From the NCBI GenBank assembly GCA_036374135.1, contig DASUUK010000033.1, forward strand, positions 1 through 54,697: DNA of 54,697 nucleotides, written 5' to 3'. Positions 10,549 through 17,841 of the stretch are shown here, one piece after another. A program made the translations under genes and the position numbers. Source of the stretch: Euzebyales bacterium. Its GTDB lineage: Bacteria > Actinomycetota > Nitriliruptoria > Euzebyales > JAHELV01. Position 1 is the first letter of the stretch, and the number at the start of each line of letters is the position of its first letter. Under the pieces are notes generated by a model. The model worked only from the letters and a program-made list of their open reading frames with translations, was not told the origin of the DNA and did not search any database.

Positions 10549-11988
10549 ATGACCGACCGTCCCGACGACACCACTGCGACCGCAGCCGCGCCGCAGACCA
10601 CCCTGACCGCCGCGCCGGCGACCGAGCGCGAGCGAGGCGAGGAGATCGTACTCGCCGAATTCGGCTCACAGGAGGAGTTCGAGCGGGCGCTCGAAGCGAC
10701 CATCAAGGAGTTCGACGACGGCGACATCGTCGAGGGCGTGGTCGTCAAGGTGGACCCCGAGGAGGTCCTCCTCGACATCGGGTACAAGTCCGAGGGCGTC
10801 ATCCCGTCGCGGGAGCTGTCGATCAAGCACGACGTCGATCCGTTCGAGGTCGTCCAGGTCGGGGATGTGATCGAGGCGCTCGTCCTCCAGAAGGAGGACA
10901 AGGAGGGGCGCCTGGTCCTGTCCAAGAAGCGCGCCCAGTACGAGCGCGCGTGGGGCAAGATCGAGGAGATCCACGAGGCCGATTCGACCGTCACCGGCAC
11001 GGTGATCGAGGTCGTCAAGGGTGGGCTGATCGTCGACATCGGGCTACGCGGCTTCCTGCCGGCGTCGCTCGTCGAGATGCGGCGCGTACGTGATCTGCAC
11101 CCGTTCGTCGGCCGCGAGCTCGAAGCCAAGGTGATCGAACTCGACAAGAACCGCAACAACGTCGTGCTGTCGCGCCGCAAGTTCCTCGAGGAGACACAGA
11201 GCGAGTTCCGCCGCGAGTTCCTCGAGACCCTGCAGAAGGGCGAGGTGCGCAAGGGCACCGTCAGCTCGATCGTGCAGTTCGGTGCGTTCGTCGACCTCGG
11301 CGGCGTCGACGGTCTGGTCCACGTCTCGGAGCTGTCGTGGAAGCACATCGACCATCCCAGCGAAGTCGTCGACGTCGGCGATGAGGTGGAGGTCGAGGTG
11401 CTCGACGTCGACCTCGAGCGCGAGCGGGTCAGCCTGTCGCTCAAGGCGACGCAGGAGGACCCGTGGCGGCAGTTCGCCCGCCAGCACTACGTGGGCGAGT
11501 TCATCGAGGGCAAGGTCACGAAGCTCGTGCCGTTCGGGTCGTTCGTCAAGGTCGCCGACGGCATCGAGGGCCTCGTGCACATCTCGGAGCTGGCGGAGGC
11601 CCACGTCGAGCTGCCCGAGCAGGTCGTCAAGGTCAACGACACGATCACGGTCCGCATCATCGACATCGACGACATCCGTCGGCGCATCTCGCTGTCGCTC
11701 AAGCAGGCCGTCAAGGCCGGCTACGGCGAAGAGCCGGAGCTCAGCGCACCGGCCCCGTCGGCACCGAGCGCTCCGTCGTCGTCGGCGCCTTCCGCGCCCG
11801 CGCCCTCCTCCACGATGGGTGCGGCGCTCGAGGACGCGCTGCGCCAGCGCGGTGGCGGCGGTGAGGACTCGGACAGCGGCGGGCTGTCGCTGACCGACGT
11901 GATCGCCGACCTGCAGTCGCAGACGGGCGGATCGGACGAGAACGAGGACGAGAACGAGAACGAGGACGAGAACGAGGACACAGGCTGA
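10549..11988 (+). CDS. rpsA: 30S ribosomal protein S1
   Basis: A 479-aa RNA-binding protein with four S1 OB-fold domains at about residues 58-127, 145-212, 231-300 and 316-386. This is the actinobacterial S1 architecture (E. coli has six). Domains 3 and 4 carry the canonical FGAFVDLGGVDGLVHVSEL and FGSFVKVADGIEGLVHISEL. It helps load mRNA on the 30S subunit. The C-terminus is a Pro/Ala/Ser-rich linker and a Glu/Asp/Asn-rich tail encoded by hexamer repeats at 11935-11979. The start is the first ATG before the acidic N-terminal arm; no strong Shine-Dalgarno is seen. The stop lies 19 bp before coaE. Confidence 0.97.
   Translation: MTDRPDDTTATAAAPQTTLTAAPATERERGEEIVLAEFGSQEEFERALEATIKEFDDGDIVEGVVVKVDPEEVLLDIGYKSEGVIPSRELSIKHDVDPFEVVQVGDVIEALVLQKEDKEGRLVLSKKRAQYERAWGKIEEIHEADSTVTGTVIEVVKGGLIVDIGLRGFLPASLVEMRRVRDLHPFVGRELEAKVIELDKNRNNVVLSRRKFLEETQSEFRREFLETLQKGEVRKGTVSSIVQFGAFVDLGGVDGLVHVSELSWKHIDHPSEVVDVGDEVEVEVLDVDLERERVSLSLKATQEDPWRQFARQHYVGEFIEGKVTKLVPFGSFVKVADGIEGLVHISELAEAHVELPEQVVKVNDTITVRIIDIDDIRRRISLSLKQAVKAGYGEEPELSAPAPSAPSAPSSSAPSAPAPSSTMGAALEDALRQRGGGGEDSDSGGLSLTDVIADLQSQTGGSDENEDENENEDENEDTG
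11935..11979 (+). repeat. GAGAAC/GAGGAC hexamer repeat in the rpsA tail
   Basis: About seven tandem hexamers alternating between GAGAAC and GAGGAC encode the alternating Glu-Asn/Glu-Asp tail of ribosomal protein S1. The in-frame period-6 structure makes copy-number variation likely by slippage. Confidence 0.85.
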
Positions 11989-12007
11989 GCCCGGAGAGCG
12001 TTCGGTC

Positions 12008-12634
12008 ATGTTCCTCATCGGTCTGACGGGCGGCATCGCGTCGGGCAAGAGCGCGGTCGCGGAGCGGTTCTCGAAGTTCGGCGCCGAGATCATCGACGCC
12101 GACGAGATCGCACGCGATGTCACCAAGCCCGGCACGCAGGCGCACCACGAGATCGTCGAGCACTTCGGGTACGAGATCCTGGACGATGACGGGTTCATCG
12201 ATCGGGCCCGCCTCGGCGCCATCGTGTTCGCCGACGAGCGCCAGCGGTCGGTCCTCAACGAGATCACGCACCCGCCGATCCTGGCGGAGATCGCCGACCG
12301 CCTCGAACTGCTCGTCGCCTTCGACGGGTGCGTCGTGCTCGACGTGCCGCTGCTGGTCGAGACCGATGCGGAGCGCAGGTACGACGCGATCGTCGTCGTG
12401 GCGACGCGCGAGGAGACGCAGGTCAGCCGACTGGTTCGCGATCGGGGCATGTCGGAGCACGAGGCGCGCCAGCGCGTCCGGGCACAGGCGCCGCTGGACG
12501 CGAAGCTGGCCCGTGCGACACACGTGCTGTGGAACGAGGGCTCGCTCGACGAGCTCGCGGCCCGGGCCGACGAGGTGGCCGAGGCGCTGTGCGCGGCGGC
12601 GGCCGACGCCGTCGAGGGGACGTCGTCCGGCTAG
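12008..12634 (+). CDS. coaE: Dephospho-CoA kinase
   Basis: A 208-aa P-loop kinase that phosphorylates the ribose 3'-OH of dephospho-CoA, the last step of CoA synthesis. It begins MFLIGLTGGIASGKSAVAE with the Walker A loop, followed by IIDADEIARDV (CoA-binding Asp) and VVLDVPLLVET in the lid region. Length is near the basic ~200-residue family size, without the extra C-terminal domain of mycobacterial CoaE. It lies directly after rpsA, as in many actinomycetes. Confidence 0.95.
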   Translation: MFLIGLTGGIASGKSAVAERFSKFGAEIIDADEIARDVTKPGTQAHHEIVEHFGYEILDDDGFIDRARLGAIVFADERQRSVLNEITHPPILAEIADRLELLVAFDGCVVLDVPLLVETDAERRYDAIVVVATREETQVSRLVRDRGMSEHEARQRVRAQAPLDAKLARATHVLWNEGSLDELAARADEVAEALCAAAADAVEGTSSG

Positions 12635-12651
12635 CGGCGCGTCCCGCGCCG
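12635..12651 (+). terminator. Short hairpin after coaE
   Basis: CGGCGC pairs with GCGCCG across a 5-base loop immediately after the coaE stop. The 6-bp stem has no T-tract; a weak terminator candidate. Confidence 0.35.
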
Positions 12652-12711
12652 TGGCGCGCAACGCGACCTCGGGCGCGCGATCACAGGTCACCGCGCGGGC
12701 CGTTGGACGCC

Positions 12712-12726
12712 TAGGATTGGCTCGTG
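12712..12726 (+). promoter_or_regulatory. Leaderless-type promoter -10 and GTG start of moaA
   Basis: TAGGAT (12712-12717) lies six bases before GTG 12724, so transcription should begin at or next to the start codon. There is no Shine-Dalgarno. The surrounding CTAGGATTGG is repeated at uvrB and nearly so at uvrC. Confidence 0.6.
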
Positions 12727-13749
12727 CCGAAGAACACGAGTGCCGCTCCGCGTGACCGGCTGCGCCGGCCATTGCGCGACCTGCGGGTGTCGATCACGGA
12801 CCGCTGCAACTTCCGCTGCACGTACTGCATGCCGCGTGAGCTGTTCGGGCCAGATCATCAGTTCCTGCCCCGCGCCGAGCTGTTGAGCTTCGAGGAGATC
12901 GCCCGTGTGGTGCGGGTGCTCGCCGATCTCGGCGTCCGCAAGGTCCGCCTGACCGGGGGCGAGCCGCTCGTCCGGCGGGACGTGACCGAGCTGATCGCGA
13001 TGCTCGACGGCATCGACGGGATCGACGACCTCGCCATGACGACGAACGGGTCGCTGCTCGCGCCGCTGGCGGACGACCTGCGGGCCGCCGGCCTGCGACG
13101 CCTGACCATCAGCCTGGACGCGCTCGACGACGAGGTGTTCCGCGCGATGAGCGACACCAGGACCAGGGTCGACGTGGTGCTTGACGGCATCGCGGCCGCG
13201 GAGGCCGCAGGCTTCGCGCCCATCAAGGTCAACGCCGTGGTCAGGGGTGGCGTCAACACCGACCAGATCGTTCCACTGGCACGCTACGGGCGCGAGCACG
13301 GGCTGATCGTGCGGTTCATCGAGTTCATGGACGTCGGAACGACGAACGGCTGGCAGCTCGGTGAGGTCGTGCCCAGCCGCGACGTCATCCGCACGATCGA
13401 CGCGGTGTTCCCCGTCGAACCGCTCGACCCGAACTACGCGGGGGAGGTCGCGCAGCGGTGGCGCTACCGCGACGGCGCCGGTGAGGTCGGAGTCATCTCG
13501 TCGGTGTCGCAGCCGTTCTGCTCGACGTGCACCCGGGCGCGCCTGTCGGCGATCGGTGAGCTGTACACGTGCCTGTTCGCCTCCGGCGGTACCGATGTCC
13601 GCGCATGGCTGCGCTCGGGGCTCGACGACGATGAGCTGCGTGAACGCCTGGCCGAGGTGTGGCGTGGTCGCTCCGACCGCTACTCCGAGCTCCGCACGCG
13701 CGCGACGGCCGACCTCGACAAGGTCGAGATGTCCTACATCGGCGGCTGA
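12724..13749 (+). CDS. moaA: GTP 3',8-cyclase MoaA
   Basis: A 341-aa radical SAM enzyme converting GTP to 3',8-cH2GTP, the first step of molybdopterin synthesis. The N-terminal SITDRCNFRCTYCMP supplies the CxxxCxxC [4Fe-4S]-SAM site, KVRLTGGEPLVR the GGEP motif, and the C-terminal FCSTCTRARLSAIGELYTCL the second cluster ligands. The protein ends in Gly-Gly, as required in this family. The GTG start fits the leaderless promoter just upstream. It stands alone here; its product is needed by the molybdenum hydroxylase encoded 9 kb downstream. Confidence 0.96.
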   Translation: MPKNTSAAPRDRLRRPLRDLRVSITDRCNFRCTYCMPRELFGPDHQFLPRAELLSFEEIARVVRVLADLGVRKVRLTGGEPLVRRDVTELIAMLDGIDGIDDLAMTTNGSLLAPLADDLRAAGLRRLTISLDALDDEVFRAMSDTRTRVDVVLDGIAAAEAAGFAPIKVNAVVRGGVNTDQIVPLARYGREHGLIVRFIEFMDVGTTNGWQLGEVVPSRDVIRTIDAVFPVEPLDPNYAGEVAQRWRYRDGAGEVGVISSVSQPFCSTCTRARLSAIGELYTCLFASGGTDVRAWLRSGLDDDELRERLAEVWRGRSDRYSELRTRATADLDKVEMSYIGG

Positions 13750-13773
13750 CCCGTATCTGAGGAACGGGTCAGC
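13745..13773. terminator. moaA terminator hairpin
   Basis: GCTGACCCGT (13745-13754) and ACGGGTCAGC (13764-13773) form a perfect 10-bp stem with a 9-base loop, overlapping the moaA stop codon. It faces the end of the convergent gene at 13809 and could work both ways. Confidence 0.7.
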
Positions 13774-13808
13774 GGGGGGCAGTTGACGATCGTCCCGGAC
13801 CGGGGGGA

Positions 13809-14237
13809 TCAGGATGCCGTGGCCAGTTCGCGGAGCACGGCGTCAACGGCGTCGTCCGTGTTCTCGTAGTCGTGGGCGAACAAGGCCCGGCCGTCCACCA
13901 CGATCGCGCCGTTGCGCACGCCGCCGGTCAGCTGGCGCCACAGCTCGCCCGGGCCCATGCCACGCCGGCGGCCGTCGCGGAGGATGCTGGGCACGAGCCA
14001 CACCATGTTGCGGGGGTCGACGACGGTGATGTCGACCGTCCTGCGGGGCAGCTCCGCGCGCAACGCGCGGTAGACCGCGCCCATGGCCTCCATGAGCGAG
14101 CGGCTGTGGGCGAACGTGTCGGGATGGCCGACGTCGCAGTCCTCACCGCCGAGCCGACCGCAGCACCCCGATCCGCTGGTCTGGCTGTCCCACTCGCGGA
14201 CCAGCAGGATGCGGTGCTGCGGGCCGTCGGCTGTCAT
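13809..14237 (-). CDS. Thioredoxin-like Cys-Cys protein paired with CstA
   Basis: A 142-residue cytosolic protein of no named family that I recognise. The predicted order is beta (RILLVREW), a cysteine loop (SGSGCCGRLGGEDCDVG), a helix (SRSLMEAMGAVYRALRAEL), beta (VDITVVDPR), a helical part, beta (GAIVVDGRALF) and a final helix, which resembles a thioredoxin fold with adjacent cysteines where CxxC would be. The start is ATG 14237, two bases after the cstA stop, with GGAG inside the cstA end; the two genes are clearly co-transcribed. It occupies the place where many bacteria have the small YbdD/YjiX partner of CstA/BtsT. A redox or metal-binding regulator of CstA is inference. Confidence 0.75.
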   Translation of the reverse strand: MTADGPQHRILLVREWDSQTSGSGCCGRLGGEDCDVGHPDTFAHSRSLMEAMGAVYRALRAELPRRTVDITVVDPRNMVWLVPSILRDGRRRGMGPGELWRQLTGGVRNGAIVVDGRALFAHDYENTDDAVDAVLRELATAS

Positions 14238-14239
14238 CG

Positions 14240-15964
14240 CTACTTCTCCGCCGGCGATTCGACCGGCGCCGTCCTGTCGGCGCGTGCGCCCCGGATCGCC
14301 AGCACCGCCTCGACGATCAGCCATCCGGCGAGCACGAAGATGGCCAGATCCAAGGGTGCCAGCAGCCAGTCACGGTTGGCGACGAACTCGCGCAGGTTGA
14401 TGAACAGCGCCCAGCACGTCATGAACAGCAGGAACGTCAGCGGCACGATCTGCGCCATGGCGTTGCGACCGTTGCGCGTGACCCAGACGGCGATGACCGC
14501 GAGTGCCAGGCCTGCCGTCAGCTGGTTGGTCGTCCCGAACAGGGTCCACAGCCGCCCGAACGCGAGCGTGTCGCCGTCGCCGCCGGCCGGCGCGAGCGCC
14601 AGTCCCAGCGGGAACACGACAGCCAACGTGGTCGCCAGGTTGAGGTTCTGCGACAGTGTCCGGCTGTCGACGATCTCGCCGATCTCCTGGATGATGTAGC
14701 GCTGGAGCCTGATCCCGGTGTCGAGCGTGGTGGCCGCGAACGAGATCACGACCACCGCGGCGAAGACCGTGCCATAGCTAATCGGGATGCCGATGTTGCT
14801 CGCGAAGCCGGCCACGCCCTGCACGAAGTTGCCGAGCGCGGTCTCCGATGCCGTCCCGAAGTCTGCGTACTGCTCGCCCCAGTTGAGGCCAACGATGCCG
14901 ATGCCCGCGGTGGTGGCCAGCACCGCTCCGAGGGCCAGTGACCCCTCGCCCAGCGACCCCATGTACCCGATGTAACGCGCATCCGTGTCCTTGTCGAGCT
15001 GCTTGGATGTCGTGCCGCTCGATACCAGGCTGTGGAACCCGCTCACCGCACCGCAGGCGATGGTCACGAACAGGAAGGGGAACCAGTTGCGGGCGCCGCC
15101 CACCGAGTTGAACGCCGGCGCGGCGATCGTGTCCATGCCGATCAGCACTCCGAGGAAGATGACTCCGAGCGCGATGAACAGCTGGTGGGAGTTGATGTAG
15201 TCGCGTGGCTGCAGCAGCACCCAGACCGGGATGCGCGAGGCGATCCACCCGTAGATGAACAGCAGCAGGATCCACAGGGTGCGCGCGCTCATCCCGAGGC
15301 CCTCAGCGATGCCCGTGATGTCGATGGGGTACGCCATCCCGACCAGGATCATGGCGTACAGCACGATGACACCGGCGATCGACGGCACCAGTGCGCTGCT
15401 GTTCGTGCGGCGGATGTACTGGCCGATGAAGATCGCCAGCGGGATCTCCAACGTGATCGGGATGACGGCCTCGGGATTGCCGACGAACAGCGTCCCGATG
15501 ACGATCGCGAACACGGCGTTGACCAGCGTCAGCAGGAAGAAGATGATCGCCAGGAACAGCGTCCGCGAGCGTGGGTTGATCACGTCCTGGGCGAGGGTGC
15601 CGATGTTCGTGGCCTTGTTGCGCACGGAGACGACGAGGCTGCCCGTGTCGTGCACCCCGGCCGCGAACACGGTCCCGGCAACGATCCACAACAGCGCCGG
15701 CAGCCATCCCCAGACCACGGCGATCGCGGGACCGACGATGGGCGCGGCGCCGGCGATCGAGGTGAAGTGGTGGCCGAACAGGACGTGCCTGTTGGTCGGC
15801 ACGTAGTCGACGCCATCCTCGAACTCGTGTGCTGGCGTCACGAAGTCAGGATCCAGCGCGTACACCTTCTCCGCCAGGTAGGTGGAGTAGAACCGGTAGG
15901 CCAGCGCGAAGATCGCAATGACAGCGACGAATACGACGACAGCAGGCAACGGACTGCCTTTCAC
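14240..15964 (-). CDS. cstA: Carbon starvation protein CstA (pyruvate/peptide transporter family)
   Basis: A 574-aa polytopic membrane protein of the CstA family. Signatures are VPTNRHVLFGHHFTSIAGAAPIVGPAIA near the N-terminus and VHDTGSLVVSVRNKATNIG; many hydrophobic helices follow. E. coli homologues (CstA, BtsT) take up pyruvate and possibly peptides under carbon limitation. The start is GTG 15964, following GAGGG about 11 bases upstream. A good sigmaA-type promoter lies directly before it (15985-16013). It is co-transcribed with the Cys-Cys protein gene. Confidence 0.94.
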   Translation of the reverse strand: MKGSPLPAVVVFVAVIAIFALAYRFYSTYLAEKVYALDPDFVTPAHEFEDGVDYVPTNRHVLFGHHFTSIAGAAPIVGPAIAVVWGWLPALLWIVAGTVFAAGVHDTGSLVVSVRNKATNIGTLAQDVINPRSRTLFLAIIFFLLTLVNAVFAIVIGTLFVGNPEAVIPITLEIPLAIFIGQYIRRTNSSALVPSIAGVIVLYAMILVGMAYPIDITGIAEGLGMSARTLWILLLFIYGWIASRIPVWVLLQPRDYINSHQLFIALGVIFLGVLIGMDTIAAPAFNSVGGARNWFPFLFVTIACGAVSGFHSLVSSGTTSKQLDKDTDARYIGYMGSLGEGSLALGAVLATTAGIGIVGLNWGEQYADFGTASETALGNFVQGVAGFASNIGIPISYGTVFAAVVVISFAATTLDTGIRLQRYIIQEIGEIVDSRTLSQNLNLATTLAVVFPLGLALAPAGGDGDTLAFGRLWTLFGTTNQLTAGLALAVIAVWVTRNGRNAMAQIVPLTFLLFMTCWALFINLREFVANRDWLLAPLDLAIFVLAGWLIVEAVLAIRGARADRTAPVESPAEK

Positions 15965-15984
15965 CCGAACGGACCCTCGGGACC

Positions 15985-16013
15985 CGTTTACGCTGTTGAA
16001 CGACAGTTGTCAA
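15985..16013 (-). promoter_or_regulatory. cstA promoter with overlapping inverted repeat
   Basis: On the minus strand TTGACA (16008-16013) is followed by a 17-base spacer and TAAACG (15985-15990). Arms GTTGA and TCAAC separated by ten bases overlap the -35 and spacer and could be an operator. The predicted leader to cstA is very short. Confidence 0.6.
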
Positions 16014-16039
16014 CACCTGCCACCCACAGCTGGATCATC

Positions 16040-16855
16040 ATGACATCGGTTGTCATCACGAACGCAGAGCGGGCCGCCCGCGCCGAGCTCGCGTGGCGTG
16101 ACGCCGAGGGGCGCCTGCGGGCGGCCGCGTTCGTACCGCTGGTGATCGACGGCGCGGTCGCTGCGGCGCTGCCCTTCTCGGAGTCCGCCGTCGTGGCGAG
16201 CCTGGCGGACGTGGGTACGGCCACGCTGGCCTTCACCGATTCGCGCATGGCGTGGAAGGGGTGGTCGCCGCTCGTGGTGGAGGTGGCTGTCGAGGTCACA
16301 GCGGACCGCACGGGGGAGTGGACCTGGACGGGCGCGTTGGATCAGGAGGTGCGCAAGCACCCGCCGGCGCGGCTGCTGGTCGACACCGCGATCCAGCGTC
16401 GAGAGCACTGGTGGTACGTCCCGAGGTGGGTGGTGTTGCTGCGTCCGCGCGGCGCTGCGGCCGCGGTCGCACGCCGCCAGGGTCCACATGACGGGCTGCT
16501 CGTGACCGCCGCGGGCGACGCGCCGTCTGTCCGCCCCGTCGCGGTCGACAGATGGGACGCGACCGAGGTGGAGATCACGCCGCTGGCCGAAGCGACGGCG
16601 TGGCCACCGGCTGGAACGACGGCGGCGCTGCTGTTCGGCCACGACTTCGCGATCCCCGACCAGGAGCGGTCCAGTGCCGTCCGGTTGCGCGGCGTCCTCG
16701 ACGGGCGCGTCCTCTCCGTCGAGGAGCGCGAGGGTTCGCTCGACCTGCCGTTACCGGGTCTGCTGCGGAGCCTGCGGCGCCACCGCGACCTGGAACGCGC
16801 GTGCCGCCGCGCGCTCGCGGCCTACGACGCGTCGCCCTCAGCCGCGGCGACGTAG
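16040..16855 (+). CDS. Hypothetical protein, possibly split-barrel FMN-binding-like
   Basis: A 271-residue soluble protein divergent from cstA. The N-terminal half (AAFVPLVIDGAVAAALPFSES..VASLADVGTATLAF) has alternating beta strands reminiscent of pyridoxamine-phosphate-oxidase-like barrels, followed by HWWYVPRWVVLLRP. The C-terminal third is Arg-rich and helical. No catalytic motif is evident, so the fold suggestion is weak. ATG 16040 is chosen because coding-like character starts there, although the frame stays open far upstream. Its last 34 bases overlap the end of the convergent XRE gene. Confidence 0.7.
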   Translation: MTSVVITNAERAARAELAWRDAEGRLRAAAFVPLVIDGAVAAALPFSESAVVASLADVGTATLAFTDSRMAWKGWSPLVVEVAVEVTADRTGEWTWTGALDQEVRKHPPARLLVDTAIQRREHWWYVPRWVVLLRPRGAAAAVARRQGPHDGLLVTAAGDAPSVRPVAVDRWDATEVEITPLAEATAWPPAGTTAALLFGHDFAIPDQERSSAVRLRGVLDGRVLSVEEREGSLDLPLPGLLRSLRRHRDLERACRRALAAYDASPSAAAT

Positions 16856-17208
16856 CTGCGGTACACAGAGATCAGCGCTTCCTTCTGCGACTCGGTGAGA
16901 CGGGGGTCGATGCGTATGGCCCGCTCGGTCGGCGGGGTGGCGGACGTCGCGGTCGGGGCGCCGTTGGCGTGCTCGAGCAGTCCCGCCTGCTCGAGGAGGG
17001 TCTCGGCGGACAGGTCGAGTGCCTCCGCGATCGAGCGCAGCACGCGCACCGACGGGGCGTGCAGCCCCCGTTCGATCTGGCTCAGGTAGGGATTCGACAC
17101 CTTCGCGATGTCGGCGAGCTGCCGCAGCGACAGGTTCGCGAGCTTGCGTTGACTGCGGATGTAGGAGCCGAGGGCCGCCCGCTGCCGTTCCCAGGGATCG
17201 TCGATCAT
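16822..17208 (-). CDS. XRE-family transcriptional regulator next to phasin
   Basis: A 128-aa protein with an N-terminal Cro/C1-type helix-turn-helix: LGSYIRSQRKLANLSLRQLA then VSNPYLSQIERGLHAPS, the recognition helix. The remainder is a short helical tail. The SNPYLSQIERG signature resembles the regulator next to the phasin-like hbhA in mycobacteria (Rv0474). Located just downstream of the phasin gene on the same strand, with a terminator between them, it likely controls phasin/PHA genes by analogy with other phasin-linked regulators; direct evidence is lacking. Confidence 0.88.
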   Translation of the reverse strand: MIDDPWERQRAALGSYIRSQRKLANLSLRQLADIAKVSNPYLSQIERGLHAPSVRVLRSIAEALDLSAETLLEQAGLLEHANGAPTATSATPPTERAIRIDPRLTESQKEALISVYRSYVAAAEGDAS

Positions 17209-17241
17209 GGCGTCTTCCAGCCTACGACAGGTGTGGACATG

Positions 17242-17276
17242 CGACGACGCACCGCGGAATCCGCGGTGCGTCGTCG
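17242..17276 (-). terminator. Strong terminator after the phasin gene
   Basis: CGACGACGCACCGCGG (17242-17257) and CCGCGGTGCGTCGTCG (17261-17276) form a perfect 16-bp stem with a 3-base loop. It lies 27 bp past the phasin stop and upstream of the XRE gene. Confidence 0.85.
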
Positions 17277-17302
17277 TGGATGGTGCGTCAGGTCGCCGAA
17301 GA

Positions 17303-17644
17303 CTACTTGCTGGTCTTCTTGGCGGTGCTGGCGGCCTTCTGCGACTCCTGCGCGGTGATCTGCTCGCCCTGCGCCCACGCGGTGGAGGCGGTGCGCATCA
17401 CGTTGTGTGCGAACTCGCGCTGTGCGGCGAGCAGCGACTCGGCGAAGTCGAAGACCTGGTCGAGGACCTCGTCGGGCTTCGGCAGGTCGTTGACGCTGGC
17501 CGTGCGCTCCTGGGTGGTGCCCATCAGGCGGTTGACGCTGTCGGTCCAGACCTGCATGGCCTCGACGAAGGCGTCCTGGCTCTGACGGACGAAGTCGAGC
17601 GTCTGGTTCTGGGCGGTCTGGGTCATCTCACGGGTGTCGGTCAT
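17303..17644 (-). CDS. phaP: Phasin family protein (PHA granule-associated)
   Basis: A 113-aa helical, amphipathic protein without Cys: TLDFVRQSQDAFVEAMQVWTDSVNRL then EVLDQVFDFAESLLAAQREFAHNVM, with an Ala/Lys-rich tail ending TAKKTSK. This matches the phasin/HbhA-like profile of surface proteins on polyhydroxyalkanoate granules. It is placed between the XRE regulator and phaC. A near-consensus promoter lies upstream, and the ribosome-binding GGAG sits in a small leader hairpin. The HbhA-like basic tail is a caveat, but the phaC context supports a phasin. Confidence 0.88.
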   Translation of the reverse strand: MTDTREMTQTAQNQTLDFVRQSQDAFVEAMQVWTDSVNRLMGTTQERTASVNDLPKPDEVLDQVFDFAESLLAAQREFAHNVMRTASTAWAQGEQITAQESQKAASTAKKTSK

Positions 17645-17653
17645 TGCGTATCA

Positions 17654-17667
17654 CTCCATCGTTGGAG
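17654..17667 (-). promoter_or_regulatory. Leader hairpin covering the phasin Shine-Dalgarno
   Basis: In the phasin transcript CTCCA and TGGAG form a 5-bp stem with a 4-base loop, so the GGAG placed nine bases before the ATG is paired. It could modestly lower translation; it may also be fortuitous. Confidence 0.35.
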
Positions 17668-17703
17668 ATTGCGGACAGGAGGTTGATTTATCGTGCACCG
17701 CTA

Positions 17704-17731
17704 ACTATACCAAGCACACGCCACGTGTCAA
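17704..17731 (-). promoter_or_regulatory. Near-consensus sigmaA promoter for the phasin gene
   Basis: On the minus strand a perfect TTGACA (17726-17731), a 16-base spacer and TATAGT (17704-17709). This is the best promoter in the window and fits an abundant structural protein. The predicted leader is about 50 bases. Confidence 0.85.
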
Positions 17732-17809
17732 CCCCCTACCGCCTCACAACCTTCCCATCGGCGGTGGGCGTGATGCCCATCCGCCGGCGGGTGCGCATGC
17801 CCTGGTGTC

Positions 17810-17833
17810 GGCGGCGTGGACGCCCACGACGCC
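17810..17833 (-). terminator. Candidate phaC terminator
   Basis: GGCGGCGTGG pairs with CCACGACGCC (one G-A mismatch) over a 4-base loop, nine bases beyond the phaC stop. Confidence 0.5.
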
Positions 17834-17841
17834 GGGCCTCT

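Noticed and set aside
15032-16039. Long upstream open frame joined to the hypothetical gene at 16040
   Set aside because: It is antisense to cstA and Asp/His/Arg-rich; coding-like sequence begins only at ATG 16040.
16822-16855. Overlap of the 16040 gene and the XRE gene as a sign of a wrong call
   Set aside because: Both ends are supported; a 34-bp convergent 3' overlap is acceptable and involves only the C-terminal tails.
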